Positions 1-7,509 are shown, counted from the stretch's first letter. The stretch: 14,794 nt of DNA from Dasania sp051277005 (GCA_051277005.1 JBNMPS010000063.1:1-14794); one strand, 5' to 3'. Translations and numbers: made by a program. Notes: a model not told the origin generated them from the letters alone.

Positions 1-206
1 ATAGGATCCTCAACATCAAACACGCTGCTGACCTGTCGGCTCACCGCAGCGCAATCTTCAACCTGAACACCCTTGGGGCCATCGATATATATTCTTATCA
101 CAGTTTGCTTGGCATGAGCCTGATACTCAACGCCCCACAACTGTAGATTTAAAGCCTCCACAACCGGCCCAATTAACTCTAGCAATTGCTCTTGCTTGCC
201 AGCCAT
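1..206 (-). CDS. rimP: Ribosome maturation factor RimP, N-terminal part, runs off the left edge
   Basis: RimP helps mature the 30S ribosomal subunit in the cytoplasm. Only the first 68 codons are present. The protein starts MAGKQEQLLELIGPVVEALN and continues with a stretch containing LWGVEYQ, VIRIYIDGPKGV and EDCAAVSRQ, which matches the RimP N-terminal alpha/beta domain. The start is ATG at 206-204, with a GAGG ribosome-binding site (213-216) six bases upstream. It lies downstream of the initiator tRNA gene, as in the E. coli metY-rimP-nusA-infB operon; nusA and infB would be expected to the left. A terminator lies between the tRNA and rimP, so rimP is reached by read-through or by its own promoter, which I could not place with confidence. 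Confidence 0.9.
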   Translation of the reverse strand, partial: MAGKQEQLLELIGPVVEALNLQLWGVEYQAHAKQTVIRIYIDGPKGVQVEDCAAVSRQVSSVFDVEDP

Positions 207-342
207 GTAAAACCTCAATAAAAACGCTTGTTACCGCACTGCCTTTTCACAACAAGACAAAAGATCACAGCAATAAAAAAATTGGCTCTTATAGCCCACT
301 ACTAACAACTTTTGTCATCTAACAAAAGCCAACTGTCAAAAA

Positions 343-368
343 GCAAAAAACCCCATAAAGGGGCTTTT
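343..368 (-). terminator. Intrinsic terminator after the initiator tRNA gene
   Basis: Read on the minus strand, CCCC-TTTAT-GGGG is followed by TTTTTTGCTTTTTG. The 4-bp GC stem is short, but it can be lengthened by AAAAG/CTTTT pairing, and the U-run is good. It sits between tRNA-fMet and rimP and would end the tRNA transcript or cut down read-through into rimP. Confidence 0.65.
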
Positions 369-419
369 AGATTATTCACACATTACAAATCTATATTGTG
401 TGATTTAGCTGCTGTAGAT

Positions 420-496
<77 letters not shown>

Positions 497-581
497 TCTA
501 CGATTGGCTCCCTAATACTGAGCCACCATGCCCCTATGGCATGCCATCATTTAATCCGTTCAGGACTAAATAATGGCGCGA

Positions 582-610
582 ATTATAGGGATTTGCCTCA
601 TAGCGGTCAA
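582..610 (-). promoter_or_regulatory. Sigma70 promoter of the initiator tRNA gene
   Basis: On the minus strand, TTGACC (610-605), a 17-bp spacer and a perfect TATAAT (587-582) are followed by CGCGCC. A GC-rich discriminator is typical of stable-RNA promoters under stringent control. Transcription would start near 575, about 80 nt before the tRNA 5' end, so the primary transcript has a leader for RNase processing. That leader contains a perfect 12-bp palindrome, ATGGCATGCCAT (536-547). Confidence 0.8.
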
Positions 611-824
611 CCTTATTCTTTGTTTTTAACGAGCTAACAACGCGGATTAACAAGCCTTACCCTCAAAGACACTAAAAGCACTCTGTATAAATTCAGCAAT
701 CCACCTTATTGTATCCCAAAAAAACAATCACCCATTTATTTTAGCCCGAGAGCATTGCAACGGCTGTACGCAAGACCACACACGACGAGCGCAACCAACA
801 AGAGACTGATCACACCAAAAAAAC
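611..824. other. Gene-free spacer between the two tRNA genes
   Basis: Together with 497-610 this makes over 300 bases without a protein gene. I found no convincing ORF, RNA or repeat here on either strand. In E. coli argG lies between the corresponding tRNA genes; there is no trace of it in this window. Confidence 0.6.
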
Positions 825-855
825 AAAAAAAGCCCGTCATATGACGGGCTTTTTT
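825..855 (-). terminator. Terminator of the secG-tRNA-Leu transcript, possibly bidirectional
   Basis: A perfect 20-bp palindrome, AGCCCGTCATATGACGGGCT (831-850), is flanked by an A-run on the left and a T-run on the right. On the minus strand this gives a 9-10 bp stem followed by TTTTTT-G-TTTTTTT, 8 bases past the tRNA-Leu CCA end. It could stop transcription from either side, but only the minus strand has genes feeding into it. Confidence 0.9.
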
Positions 856-858
856 AAT

Positions 859-945
859 TGGTGCCGAAGGCGGGACTTGAACCCGCACGAGCTTGCGCTC
901 ACCACCCCCTCAAGGTGGCGTGTCTACCAATTTCACCACTTCGGC
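859..945 (-). tRNA. leuU: tRNA-Leu (anticodon GAG), CCA encoded
   Basis: This is an 87-nt class II tRNA on the minus strand. The acceptor stem is GCCGAAG/CTTCGGC, followed by discriminator A and an encoded CCA. The anticodon loop TTGAGGG on stem CCACC/GGTGG gives anticodon GAG, which reads CUC and CUU. A long variable arm (GAGCGCAAGCTC) confirms the leucine type. It starts 16 bases after the secG stop codon with no terminator between, so the two are probably one transcript. E. coli leuU (GAG) also sits next to secG; the symbol is given on that basis. Confidence 0.96.
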
Positions 946-961
946 TTAAAGACTTTTAGTG

Positions 962-1345
962 TTAATCGCCAGATGGGGCCGCTGGCAAATCATCAACTAC
1001 CACCGGCGCTGATTCAGGCATGTCGCCTACAGGAATATCTGACACAGGCATCCCGACTTCTTTCGACTCCACAACAGCAGGTACAGGCATATCAATCACA
1101 CCCGACGAAATCGCTTTATTTTTTGCGACTACCGCTAAACCAAAGCTAGTCACAAAGAACAAGATCGCTAAAGCTGTAGTGCCTTTGGTTAACATGTTAC
1201 CGCCCCCCGCACTACCGAAAACAGTCTGAGATGCACCAGAGCCAAAAGATGCACCAACACCTGCACCTTTACCCTGTTGAATAAGAATTAGACCGATAAT
1301 GCCCAGGGCTGCCAACACGTGAAATATAAGAATTAATTGTTCCAT
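962..1345 (-). CDS. secG: Preprotein translocase subunit SecG
   Basis: SecG is the small auxiliary subunit of the SecYEG inner-membrane export channel. The 127-aa protein has two membrane segments (about residues 3-22 and 55-75) separated by a conserved loop with GKGAGVGASFGSGASQTVFG, the SecG signature. After the second helix comes a tail of about 50 residues rich in Pro, Val, Asp and Met with loose repeats (MPV, IPVGDMP). It makes the protein longer than the roughly 110 residues of E. coli SecG; variable tails are common in the family. The start is ATG at 1345 with only a weak ribosome-binding site (AGAG). It lies downstream of tpiA and upstream of tRNA-Leu. Confidence 0.95.
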   Translation of the reverse strand: MEQLILIFHVLAALGIIGLILIQQGKGAGVGASFGSGASQTVFGSAGGGNMLTKGTTALAILFFVTSFGLAVVAKNKAISSGVIDMPVPAVVESKEVGMPVSDIPVGDMPESAPVVVDDLPAAPSGD

Positions 1346-1453
1346 TTTATGAACTCTATGCTTTGAATACGCTATGTTAAACGTAATATTTTTGAATATA
1401 TTACTTTAACTCTTATTTATATAACTTTTTGTAGCACTAACTATCGAGCACTC

Positions 1454-2209
1454 TTACTGATTGGCCGCGCGACAGATAATACTAAAGCCCTCTACTTTCA
1501 ATGAAGCACCACCAACTAGAGCACCATCAATATCTGGCTTAGCGAACAGCTCAACAGCATTTGCCGAATTGACACTGCCACCATATAAAATCTGTAAACT
1601 TTCGGCCACCGCCTCACTCTCAAGAGCAACAACCGTCCGCAGGTGCGCATGCACCTCTTGCGCCTGATCGGGGCTGGCCGTTTTACCGGTTCCAATTGCC
1701 CAAATAGGTTCATAGGCAACAACAGCATCTTTCAATGCATCGACACCAGCAGCATCAATTACCGCCTTTAATTGCCGCCCCACGAACGGTAAAGCCTCAC
1801 CGCTCTCGCGCTGCCCTAAACTTTCACCCAAACACAAAATAGGCGTTAAACCTGCCTGCACCGCAGCAATAAATTTCTGAGCAACGACCTGATCATCCTC
1901 AGCAAACAAGCTACGACGCTCAGAATGCCCAACAATGACAAAGCGGCAAGCTAAATCGGACAACATAGCGGCCGAAACCTCACCGGTATAAGCGCCCGTT
2001 TGATACAGGCTTACATCTTGAGCACCCAGCTGAATATCACAACCCTCAACCGCCACAAGGGCTTGCGACAAATAAACCAGAGGAGGACACACTGCCGTAT
2101 CAGCAAAATCACCCTGCTGCGCCTCAGCCTTTAAACCAGCAAGTAACTCGGCAACCAACTCAGATGAGCCGTTTAATTTCCAGTTACCTACCACTAATGA
2201 GCGACGCAT
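1454..2209 (-). CDS. tpiA: Triosephosphate isomerase
   Basis: TpiA interconverts dihydroxyacetone phosphate and glyceraldehyde 3-phosphate in glycolysis and gluconeogenesis (cytoplasm, TIM barrel). All key residues are visible: substrate-binding Asn9 and Lys11 (GNWKLNG), the catalytic electrophile His95 (VGHSERR), the catalytic base Glu167 (AYEPIWAIGTGKTAS, which includes flexible loop 6) and the phosphate-binding ILYGGSVN near residues 207-214. I chose ATG at 2209, which gives 251 aa, the usual length. The frame is open upstream to a TTG at 2248, but that adds 13 residues outside the conserved fold. A possible promoter lies at the end of glmM, with paired hairpins in the leader. Confidence 0.97.
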   Translation of the reverse strand: MRRSLVVGNWKLNGSSELVAELLAGLKAEAQQGDFADTAVCPPLVYLSQALVAVEGCDIQLGAQDVSLYQTGAYTGEVSAAMLSDLACRFVIVGHSERRSLFAEDDQVVAQKFIAAVQAGLTPILCLGESLGQRESGEALPFVGRQLKAVIDAAGVDALKDAVVAYEPIWAIGTGKTASPDQAQEVHAHLRTVVALESEAVAESLQILYGGSVNSANAVELFAKPDIDGALVGGASLKVEGFSIICRAANQ

Positions 2210-2249
2210 AGTTTTCTCTTCGTCAAAAAAGGCGGCAATCTTACCCAAA

Positions 2250-2290
2250 GAGCCTCAAATATACAAGAAACCTCTAGTGCTAGAGGCTCT
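2250..2290 (-). promoter_or_regulatory. Competing hairpins in the tpiA leader (attenuator-like or glmM terminator)
   Basis: Read on the minus strand, AGAGCCTC (2290-2283) can pair with GAGGCTCT (2257-2250) as an 8-bp stem with a loop of about 25 nt. The CCTCTAG inside the first arm can instead pair at once with CTAGAGG (to 2271), forming a tight hairpin followed by TTTCTT. The two folds share bases and exclude each other. The tight hairpin with its poor U-run may simply be the terminator of the glmM transcript. Alternatively this is a terminator/antiterminator switch ahead of tpiA. Confidence 0.4.
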
Positions 2291-2334
2291 AAGATTCCCA
2301 TAAGCTTCGCCTTAAATACCAACAGCGCTTACTT

Positions 2335-2364
2335 ATTATACAAACCACCATCAAGCAACCTCAA
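2335..2364 (-). promoter_or_regulatory. Possible sigma70 promoter for tpiA
   Basis: On the minus strand TTGAGG (2364-2359), an 18-bp spacer and a perfect TATAAT (2340-2335) straddle the glmM stop codon. Transcription would start near 2328, leaving a leader of about 120 nt before the tpiA ATG. The -10 is strong and the -35 is a 4/6 match. Confidence 0.45.
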
Positions 2365-3688
2365 CCTCAACAATCGCAGCAATCTCTTTTGCTAAATCGC
2401 CCACCAGCTGATCATCTTCACCCTCAACCATAACCCTTACTACCGGCTCAGTTCCTGAGGGCCTCAGCAATACTCTGCCGCGCCCATCCAAGGCTTCTTC
2501 TGCTGCGACAACAGCCTGCTCAATAGCCACATTTTTCTCTAGTTTACCGCGATCACCGACAGGCACATTAATCATCACTTGCGGAAACTTACTCATGCCA
2601 GACACCAGGTCATGCAGGCCAGCCCCGCCATTCACGACCGCAAAAAGCACCTTCAAAGCGGCAACCAATCCATCGCCCGTTGTCGTCACATCAGCACAAA
2701 TAATATGCCCTGAGTTTTCACCCCCCAAAGTCCACCCTTGAGCCTGCATCAACTCATTAACATAGCGATCACCAACATTAGCTCTCGCAAAAGGCACCCC
2801 TAAGGTTTTGAGCGCTAACTCAAAACCTAAATTAGACATTAAGGTGCCCGCCACACCCTTACAAGAACCTGTGGTTCGAATCTCATCCTGCGCGATAACA
2901 AACAACAATTCATCACCATCAACGACACGACCATTGCGATCAACAAAGACCAATCGATCACCGTCACCATCAAAGGCCACACCCAGGTCAGCGCTTTCTT
3001 CTACCACTTTCTTTTGCAACGCCTGCGGATTTGTAGAACCAACCCGCTCATTAATATTTACACCGTTTGGCTTATCGGCAATAACAATCACCTCAGCGCC
3101 CAGCTCATCAAATACCGCCGGAGCAACCTGGTAAGTCGCGCCATGTGCACAATCAACCACAATTTTTAAGCCCTTCAGGCTAAAATCACCCGGTACCGTA
3201 CTCTTACAAAACTCAATATAGCGCCCCGCAGCATCATCAATTCGAGATACTTTGCCCAGGTCAACTGAATCAACGGTTGACATAGGCTCATCCAGCTGGC
3301 GCTCAATTTCCAACTCAATATCATCCGGTAACTTTGTGCCCTTTGAAGAAAAGAACTTAATACCATTATCATGAAAAGGATTATGGGAGGCGCTAATAAC
3401 AATACCCGCCTGAGCATGAAACGTACGGGTTAAATACGCCACTGCCGGAGTAGGCATAGGGCCCAGCATACAAACATCCGCTCCGGCAGCAACCAAGCCC
3501 GCCTCTAAAGCAGACTCAAACATGTAGCCAGAAATACGGGTATCTTTACCAATGATTATTTTGCATCGTCCCTGACGAGCAAACACCTTACCTACAGCCC
3601 AACCCAGCTTTAATACAAACTCGGGGGTGATTGCACCCACACCTACAAGCCCACGAATACCATCGGTACCAAAGTGTTTTTTTGCCAT
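2351..3688 (-). CDS. glmM: Phosphoglucosamine mutase
   Basis: GlmM converts glucosamine 6-phosphate to glucosamine 1-phosphate, the step before UDP-GlcNAc, which feeds peptidoglycan and lipopolysaccharide. The 445-aa protein begins MAKKHFGTDGIRG. It has the catalytic phosphoserine Ser101 in ISASHNP, the Mg-binding DGDGDR with Asp240, Asp242 and Asp244, the sugar-binding GGENSGH, and the C-terminal phosphate-binding RPSGTEPVVRVM. I chose ATG at 3688 because it starts at the conserved N terminus, matches the usual length and has AGGG upstream; the open frame extends to a GTG at 3739 without conserved sequence. It lies 56 nt after folP in the usual ftsH-folP-glmM arrangement. Confidence 0.97.
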   Translation of the reverse strand: MAKKHFGTDGIRGLVGVGAITPEFVLKLGWAVGKVFARQGRCKIIIGKDTRISGYMFESALEAGLVAAGADVCMLGPMPTPAVAYLTRTFHAQAGIVISASHNPFHDNGIKFFSSKGTKLPDDIELEIERQLDEPMSTVDSVDLGKVSRIDDAAGRYIEFCKSTVPGDFSLKGLKIVVDCAHGATYQVAPAVFDELGAEVIVIADKPNGVNINERVGSTNPQALQKKVVEESADLGVAFDGDGDRLVFVDRNGRVVDGDELLFVIAQDEIRTTGSCKGVAGTLMSNLGFELALKTLGVPFARANVGDRYVNELMQAQGWTLGGENSGHIICADVTTTGDGLVAALKVLFAVVNGGAGLHDLVSGMSKFPQVMINVPVGDRGKLEKNVAIEQAVVAAEEALDGRGRVLLRPSGTEPVVRVMVEGEDDQLVGDLAKEIAAIVEVEVA

Positions 3689-3744
3689 TTTTCCCTGCTC
3701 ATCCTGTTGTTTTCTTAGTTTATTTTTCTGATTTATCACCAGCT

Positions 3745-4641
3745 TTAAATCGTAACATTCCTACTAGCGCTTACCGCCTGATAAAGCTTTAAGGCATCAG
3801 CCGTCTCAGCCACATCATGGACACGAATAATTGATGCGCCGTTAATGACAGCCATTAACGCCAGCGCCAAACTACCCGCTAAACGCTTACCCACGTCTCG
3901 ACCCAAAACCTTGCCAATAACTGACTTACGGGATAAACCAACCAAAACAGGAAATCCTAAATCCGTTAACTGCTGCAAATTTTTAAGTAATTGTAAATTG
4001 TGCTGTACGGTTTTCCCAAAACCAAAACCAGGGTCAATCATGATATTTTTTCTATCCATACCCGCACTAACACAAGCTTCAGCTCGACCCTGCAAATAAG
4101 TGGCGACGTCGCTGAGTACATTTTTATACTGCGGATTATTTTGCATCATCTCAGGGCTACCCTGCATATGCATTAGGCAAACCGGCAAACCCGTTTTGAC
4201 CGCCGCCTCAATAGCGCCTTTCCGCTCTAACGCTCTTACATCATTAAGCAAGCCCGCACCAAGAGCGGCAGCTTCAAGCATTAATTCTGGACTACTCGTA
4301 TCGATAGATATGATTGTATCGAAACGCCTCTTAACGGCCTCAACCACGGGTAGCACCCTATCCATTTCGACAGTCAAACAAACTAACTCAGCACCTGGTC
4401 GAGTCGACTCCCCGCCCACATCAATTACACTTGCACCGTCAACTAACATTTGATCGACACGATGCAACACCTTATCTAAGTCTAAGCTGCCAGCTTTTTC
4501 GAGCTGACCACCATCAGAAAAAGAATCAGGCGTTACATTTAACACACCCATGATGTGAGGTTTTGATAGATCTAAAAGAACTCCGCCGCAATTCATTTCC
4601 GAATTGCGGCGGGTTAAAGACTGTGAAGTATTATCTGTCAT
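3745..4641 (-). CDS. folP: Dihydropteroate synthase
   Basis: FolP joins 6-hydroxymethyl-7,8-dihydropterin pyrophosphate to p-aminobenzoate in folate synthesis; it is the sulfonamide target. Motifs in order: IMGVLNVTPDSFSDGG, DVGGESTRPGA, IDTSSPE, NDVRAL, LMHMQGSP, DPGFGFGKT, GLSRKSVIG and RVHDVAET at the C terminus. The start is uncertain. ATG at 4641 gives 298 aa, begins 22 nt after the ftsH stop and has an extension resembling that of Pseudomonas FolP as I recall it, but no clear ribosome-binding site. ATG at 4596 gives 283 aa, very near the E. coli length, but lies in the loop of a 12-bp hairpin. The family assignment is secure. Confidence 0.95.
   Translation of the reverse strand: MTDNTSQSLTRRNSEMNCGGVLLDLSKPHIMGVLNVTPDSFSDGGQLEKAGSLDLDKVLHRVDQMLVDGASVIDVGGESTRPGAELVCLTVEMDRVLPVVEAVKRRFDTIISIDTSSPELMLEAAALGAGLLNDVRALERKGAIEAAVKTGLPVCLMHMQGSPEMMQNNPQYKNVLSDVATYLQGRAEACVSAGMDRKNIMIDPGFGFGKTVQHNLQLLKNLQQLTDLGFPVLVGLSRKSVIGKVLGRDVGKRLAGSLALALMAVINGASIIRVHDVAETADALKLYQAVSASRNVTI
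4583..4612 (-). repeat. Perfect 12-bp inverted repeat at the 5' end of folP
   Basis: CCGCCGCAATTC (4583-4594) and GAATTGCGGCGG (4601-4612) are exact inverted copies around a 6-base loop. In the folP mRNA the loop reads GGAAAU, so an alternative start codon (4596-4594) and the only nearby GGA lie in the loop and closing pair of a very stable hairpin. If translation starts at 4641, the hairpin is in the first 20 codons. Either way it should affect ribosome loading or mRNA stability. There is no U-run, so it is not an intrinsic terminator. Confidence 0.85.
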
Positions 4642-4663
4642 AAAACTATTATGGCAACGAGCC

Positions 4664-6634
4664 TTAATGCTCGTTGGCAGGACCACCTACCGAACCATCA
4701 GCGCCTGAGGAGTCATCAGCGCTTGAAGAGCCATCCACATTTGAAGCGTCATCTCCGCCAGAAGCTTCAGTTTTTCCAGCAGCATCACTTGAGTCATCGT
4801 TATCCCAATTAGATGGCGGGCCAGGTTTACGCCCTTCCATAATGGCATCAATTTGATTCGCATCGATAGTTTCATATTGCATCAAGGTCTCAGCCATTAC
4901 ATCTAGCTTATCGCGGTTATCCGCTAAGATTTTTTCAGCTTGGGCATAACACTCATCAACAATTCGGCGAATTTCTAGATCGATATCATTCTGAGTACCA
5001 CCCGAAACATTCGCTCCTGCCGAACCCGCAGACTTACCCAAGAACACCTCTTCCGGAGCATCGTCATACATCAATGGGCCCATTTTCTCAGACAAACCCC
5101 ACTTGGTTACCATATTCCGCGCAATGCTCGTTGCCCGCTCAATATCATTTGAAGCACCCGTGGTAACACCATCTTTACCCAAGGTCATCTCTTCAGCAAT
5201 ACGACCACCAAATAACGAACAGATTTGGCTGAGGATATGCCTACGGCTTAAGCTATAGCGATCTTCCTCGGGTAAAAACATAGTCACGCCCAAGGCACGA
5301 CCGCGAGGAATAATAGAAACCTTATAAACGGGATCATGTTCCGGCACCAAACGACCAACAATAGCGTGACCCGCCTCATGATAGGCAGTGTTAAGCTTTT
5401 CACTCTCAGACATCACCATTGATTTGCGCTCGGCGCCCATCATGATTTTATCTTTGGCTAATTCAAACTGCTCCATACCCACTACACGCGCACCGACACG
5501 CGCAGCAAATAAAGCCGCCTCATTAACAAGATTGGCGAGGTCTGCGCCCGAAAATCCTGGCGTACCACGCGCAATCAAAGAAGCATCAACCTTATCGGAT
5601 AAGGGCACTTTACGCATATGGACTTTAAGAATTTGTTCACGACCACGAATATCCGGCAGTCCAACAACCACCTGCCTATCGAAACGACCAGGGCGTAATA
5701 ATGCAGGATCGAGCACATCGGGACGGTTAGTCGCTGCAATAACGATAACGCCGTCGTTAGCTTCAAACCCGTCCATTTCTACCAATAATTGGTTAAGGGT
5801 TTGCTCACGCTCATCATGCCCGCCCCCCATACCCGCGCCACGGTGGCGACCAACAGCATCTATCTCATCAATAAATATAATACAGGGAGATTGTTTTTTG
5901 GCTTGCTCAAACATGTCACGAACACGCGACGCACCAACACCCACAAACATCTCAACAAAATCAGAACCCGAAATGGTAAAGAAGGGGACTTTTGCTTCAC
6001 CGGCAATCGCTTTTGCCAATAAAGTTTTACCCGTACCCGGCTGGCCAACCATTAACACGCCACGAGGAATACGGCCGCCAAGCTTCTGGAATTTACCGGG
6101 ATCACTTAAAAAGTCGACTAATTCTTTAACGTCTTCTTTGGCTTCATCAACACCCGCCACATCGGCAAAAGTGGTTTTGATTTGATCTTCACCGAGTAAA
6201 CGCGCCTTGCTCTTACCAAATGACATGGGGCCGCCTTTACCGCCACCGCCACCCTGCATTTGGCGCATGAAAAACATAAACACGGCGATAATAATTAAGA
6301 TAGGGAAGCAGGCGACTAACAATTGCGTCCAAATACTTTGCCGTTCTGGCTTACGGCCTTCAATTTCAACGCGATGATCAACTAAGTCATTAATTAAACC
6401 CGGGTCTTCAATAAGCGGGCGCACGGTTTCGAAGTTTGAATCGTCAGAGCGTTGACCACGAATAGTCTGGCCTTCAATCACGACTCGTCGCACTTGACCT
6501 TTCTGAACCTCTTCAATGAACTGTGAATAGTCCAGCGTTTCATCCGCCGGTCTTACATTGAAATTATTAAATACTGACAATAATACTGTCGCTATAACCA
6601 ACCACAGTAATAAATTTTTAACCATATCGTTCAA
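4664..6634 (-). CDS. ftsH: ATP-dependent zinc metalloprotease FtsH
   Basis: FtsH is a hexameric inner-membrane AAA+ protease that removes misassembled membrane proteins and regulators such as LpxC and sigma32 in E. coli. The 656-aa protein has membrane segments at about 7-25 and 101-122 around a periplasmic domain; an AAA module with Walker A GQPGTGKT (197-204), Walker B IIFIDEIDA and the second region ATNRPDVLDPALLRPGRFDR; and a peptidase domain with HEAGH (419-423) and TTGASND carrying the third zinc ligand. Walker A has Gln198 where the family usually has Pro. The tail from about 609 is acidic and rich in Ser, Asp and Gly. I chose TTG at 6634 because GAGGG is seven bases upstream and the resulting MNDM start matches Pseudomonas FtsH; ATG at 6625 lacks such a site. 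It is followed by folP. Confidence 0.97.
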   Translation of the reverse strand: MNDMVKNLLLWLVIATVLLSVFNNFNVRPADETLDYSQFIEEVQKGQVRRVVIEGQTIRGQRSDDSNFETVRPLIEDPGLINDLVDHRVEIEGRKPERQSIWTQLLVACFPILIIIAVFMFFMRQMQGGGGGKGGPMSFGKSKARLLGEDQIKTTFADVAGVDEAKEDVKELVDFLSDPGKFQKLGGRIPRGVLMVGQPGTGKTLLAKAIAGEAKVPFFTISGSDFVEMFVGVGASRVRDMFEQAKKQSPCIIFIDEIDAVGRHRGAGMGGGHDEREQTLNQLLVEMDGFEANDGVIVIAATNRPDVLDPALLRPGRFDRQVVVGLPDIRGREQILKVHMRKVPLSDKVDASLIARGTPGFSGADLANLVNEAALFAARVGARVVGMEQFELAKDKIMMGAERKSMVMSESEKLNTAYHEAGHAIVGRLVPEHDPVYKVSIIPRGRALGVTMFLPEEDRYSLSRRHILSQICSLFGGRIAEEMTLGKDGVTTGASNDIERATSIARNMVTKWGLSEKMGPLMYDDAPEEVFLGKSAGSAGANVSGGTQNDIDLEIRRIVDECYAQAEKILADNRDKLDVMAETLMQYETIDANQIDAIMEGRKPGPPSNWDNDDSSDAAGKTEASGGDDASNVDGSSSADDSSGADGSVGGPANEH

Positions 6635-6641
6635 AAGAATA

Positions 6642-6646
6642 CCCTC
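6642..6646 (-). promoter_or_regulatory. Ribosome-binding site that sets the ftsH TTG start
   Basis: GAGGG on the minus strand lies 7 bases before TTG (6634-6632) but 16 bases before the ATG at 6625. The spacing favours the TTG. Confidence 0.7.
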
Positions 6647-6776
6647 TATTAAGTTAGCAACGAGCTATGCCGCCTAACTCCATACAACTGTCCCAACACT
6701 TTACTACACAATGTAGCTTGGCTCCATTCGAGCTTTTACTTAGATCACTCTTGCAACAAGACCTACATAAGTCTTA

Positions 6777-7400
6777 TTAACCTTTAAAGCCACGACCCAA
6801 AAGATACACCTCTCGAGACCTGGCCCTAGACGCAGCCGGTTTACGGGTAATCACCGTTTTATAGCTCGTCTTTAAATCAGCCATGAGCGCCTCAAAGCCT
6901 TCACCTTGAAACACCTTCGCCAAAAACACCCCATTGGGCTTTAGCACCTGACTAGCCATATCGACCGCCAACTCCACTAAATACATGGAACGAGGCTGAT
7001 CAATATCACTCATACCACTCATATTGGGGGCCATATCAGAAATTACAAGGTCTACCGGCAAATCAGCTATCACCGACATAATCTCATCGAAAACTGCCTC
7101 TTCAGTGAAATCACCTTTAATGAAGTCCACGCCCGCCAGACCATCCATGGGTAAAATATCGGACGCTATCACTTTTCCCTTGTCACCCACCAGCTGGGCC
7201 GCGACTTGTGACCAGCCTCCGGGTGCCGAACCCAAATCAACCACCGTCATCCCCGGCTTGATCAGCTTGTCTTTATCTTGTATTTCTAACAGCTTATAAC
7301 AGGCTCGGGAGCGATAACCTTCACGCTTGGCCCGAATCACATACTCATCATCAAAATGCTCTTTTAGCCAGCCCTTACTCGTACTACCCTTTTTTGCCAT
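6777..7400 (-). CDS. rlmE: 23S rRNA (uridine-2'-O-)-methyltransferase RlmE
   Basis: RlmE (RrmJ/FtsJ) methylates the 2'-O of U2552 in the A-loop of 23S rRNA in the large subunit, using S-adenosylmethionine. The 207-aa protein matches the family length. The SAM-binding motif VVDLGSAPGGWSQ is at about 53-65, and the catalytic K-D-K-E tetrad is visible as Lys36, Asp122 (SDMAPN), Lys162 (AKVFQGEGF) and Glu197 (SREVYL). The start is ATG at 7400. It lies 142 nt upstream of ftsH, the same neighbour as in E. coli, and diverges from yhbY. I could not place its promoter firmly. Confidence 0.97.
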   Translation of the reverse strand: MAKKGSTSKGWLKEHFDDEYVIRAKREGYRSRACYKLLEIQDKDKLIKPGMTVVDLGSAPGGWSQVAAQLVGDKGKVIASDILPMDGLAGVDFIKGDFTEEAVFDEIMSVIADLPVDLVISDMAPNMSGMSDIDQPRSMYLVELAVDMASQVLKPNGVFLAKVFQGEGFEALMADLKTSYKTVITRKPAASRARSREVYLLGRGFKG

Positions 7401-7509
7401 TAACTCAAACCTTCAATTACCAAGATACTCCGAAACGAACTATCACCCGGGACCGCTTTTCTATACAATACGCCCCCTTAGAAAAAGCCATAGCAGCCTT
7501 TAGCGCAGG

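Noticed and set aside
309..327. CTTTTGT/ACAAAAG inverted repeat between the tRNA-fMet terminator and rimP
   Set aside because: The stem is 7 bp and A/T-rich, with no U-run or known operator pattern. I could not assign a role.
841..1149. Plus-strand 102-codon ORF across tRNA-Leu and secG
   Set aside because: It begins in the terminator, runs through the tRNA and continues antisense to secG. Proteins beginning CRRRDLNPHE are a well-known artefact of translating tRNA genes backwards.
1383..1404. AT-rich inverted repeat between tpiA and secG
   Set aside because: GTAATAT/ATATTAC pairs, but the region is almost all A and T, so such pairing is expected by chance. There is no GC stem for a terminator.
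5388..6185. Plus-strand 265-codon ORF antisense to ftsH
   Set aside because: It has no family resemblance and is rich in Ser, Thr and Pro, as expected for the complement of a conserved gene. FtsH on the other strand is certain.
6758..6776. AAGAC/GTCTT repeat after the rlmE stop codon
   Set aside because: The stem is only 5 bp and lacks a U-run on the minus strand, so it is not supported as a terminator.
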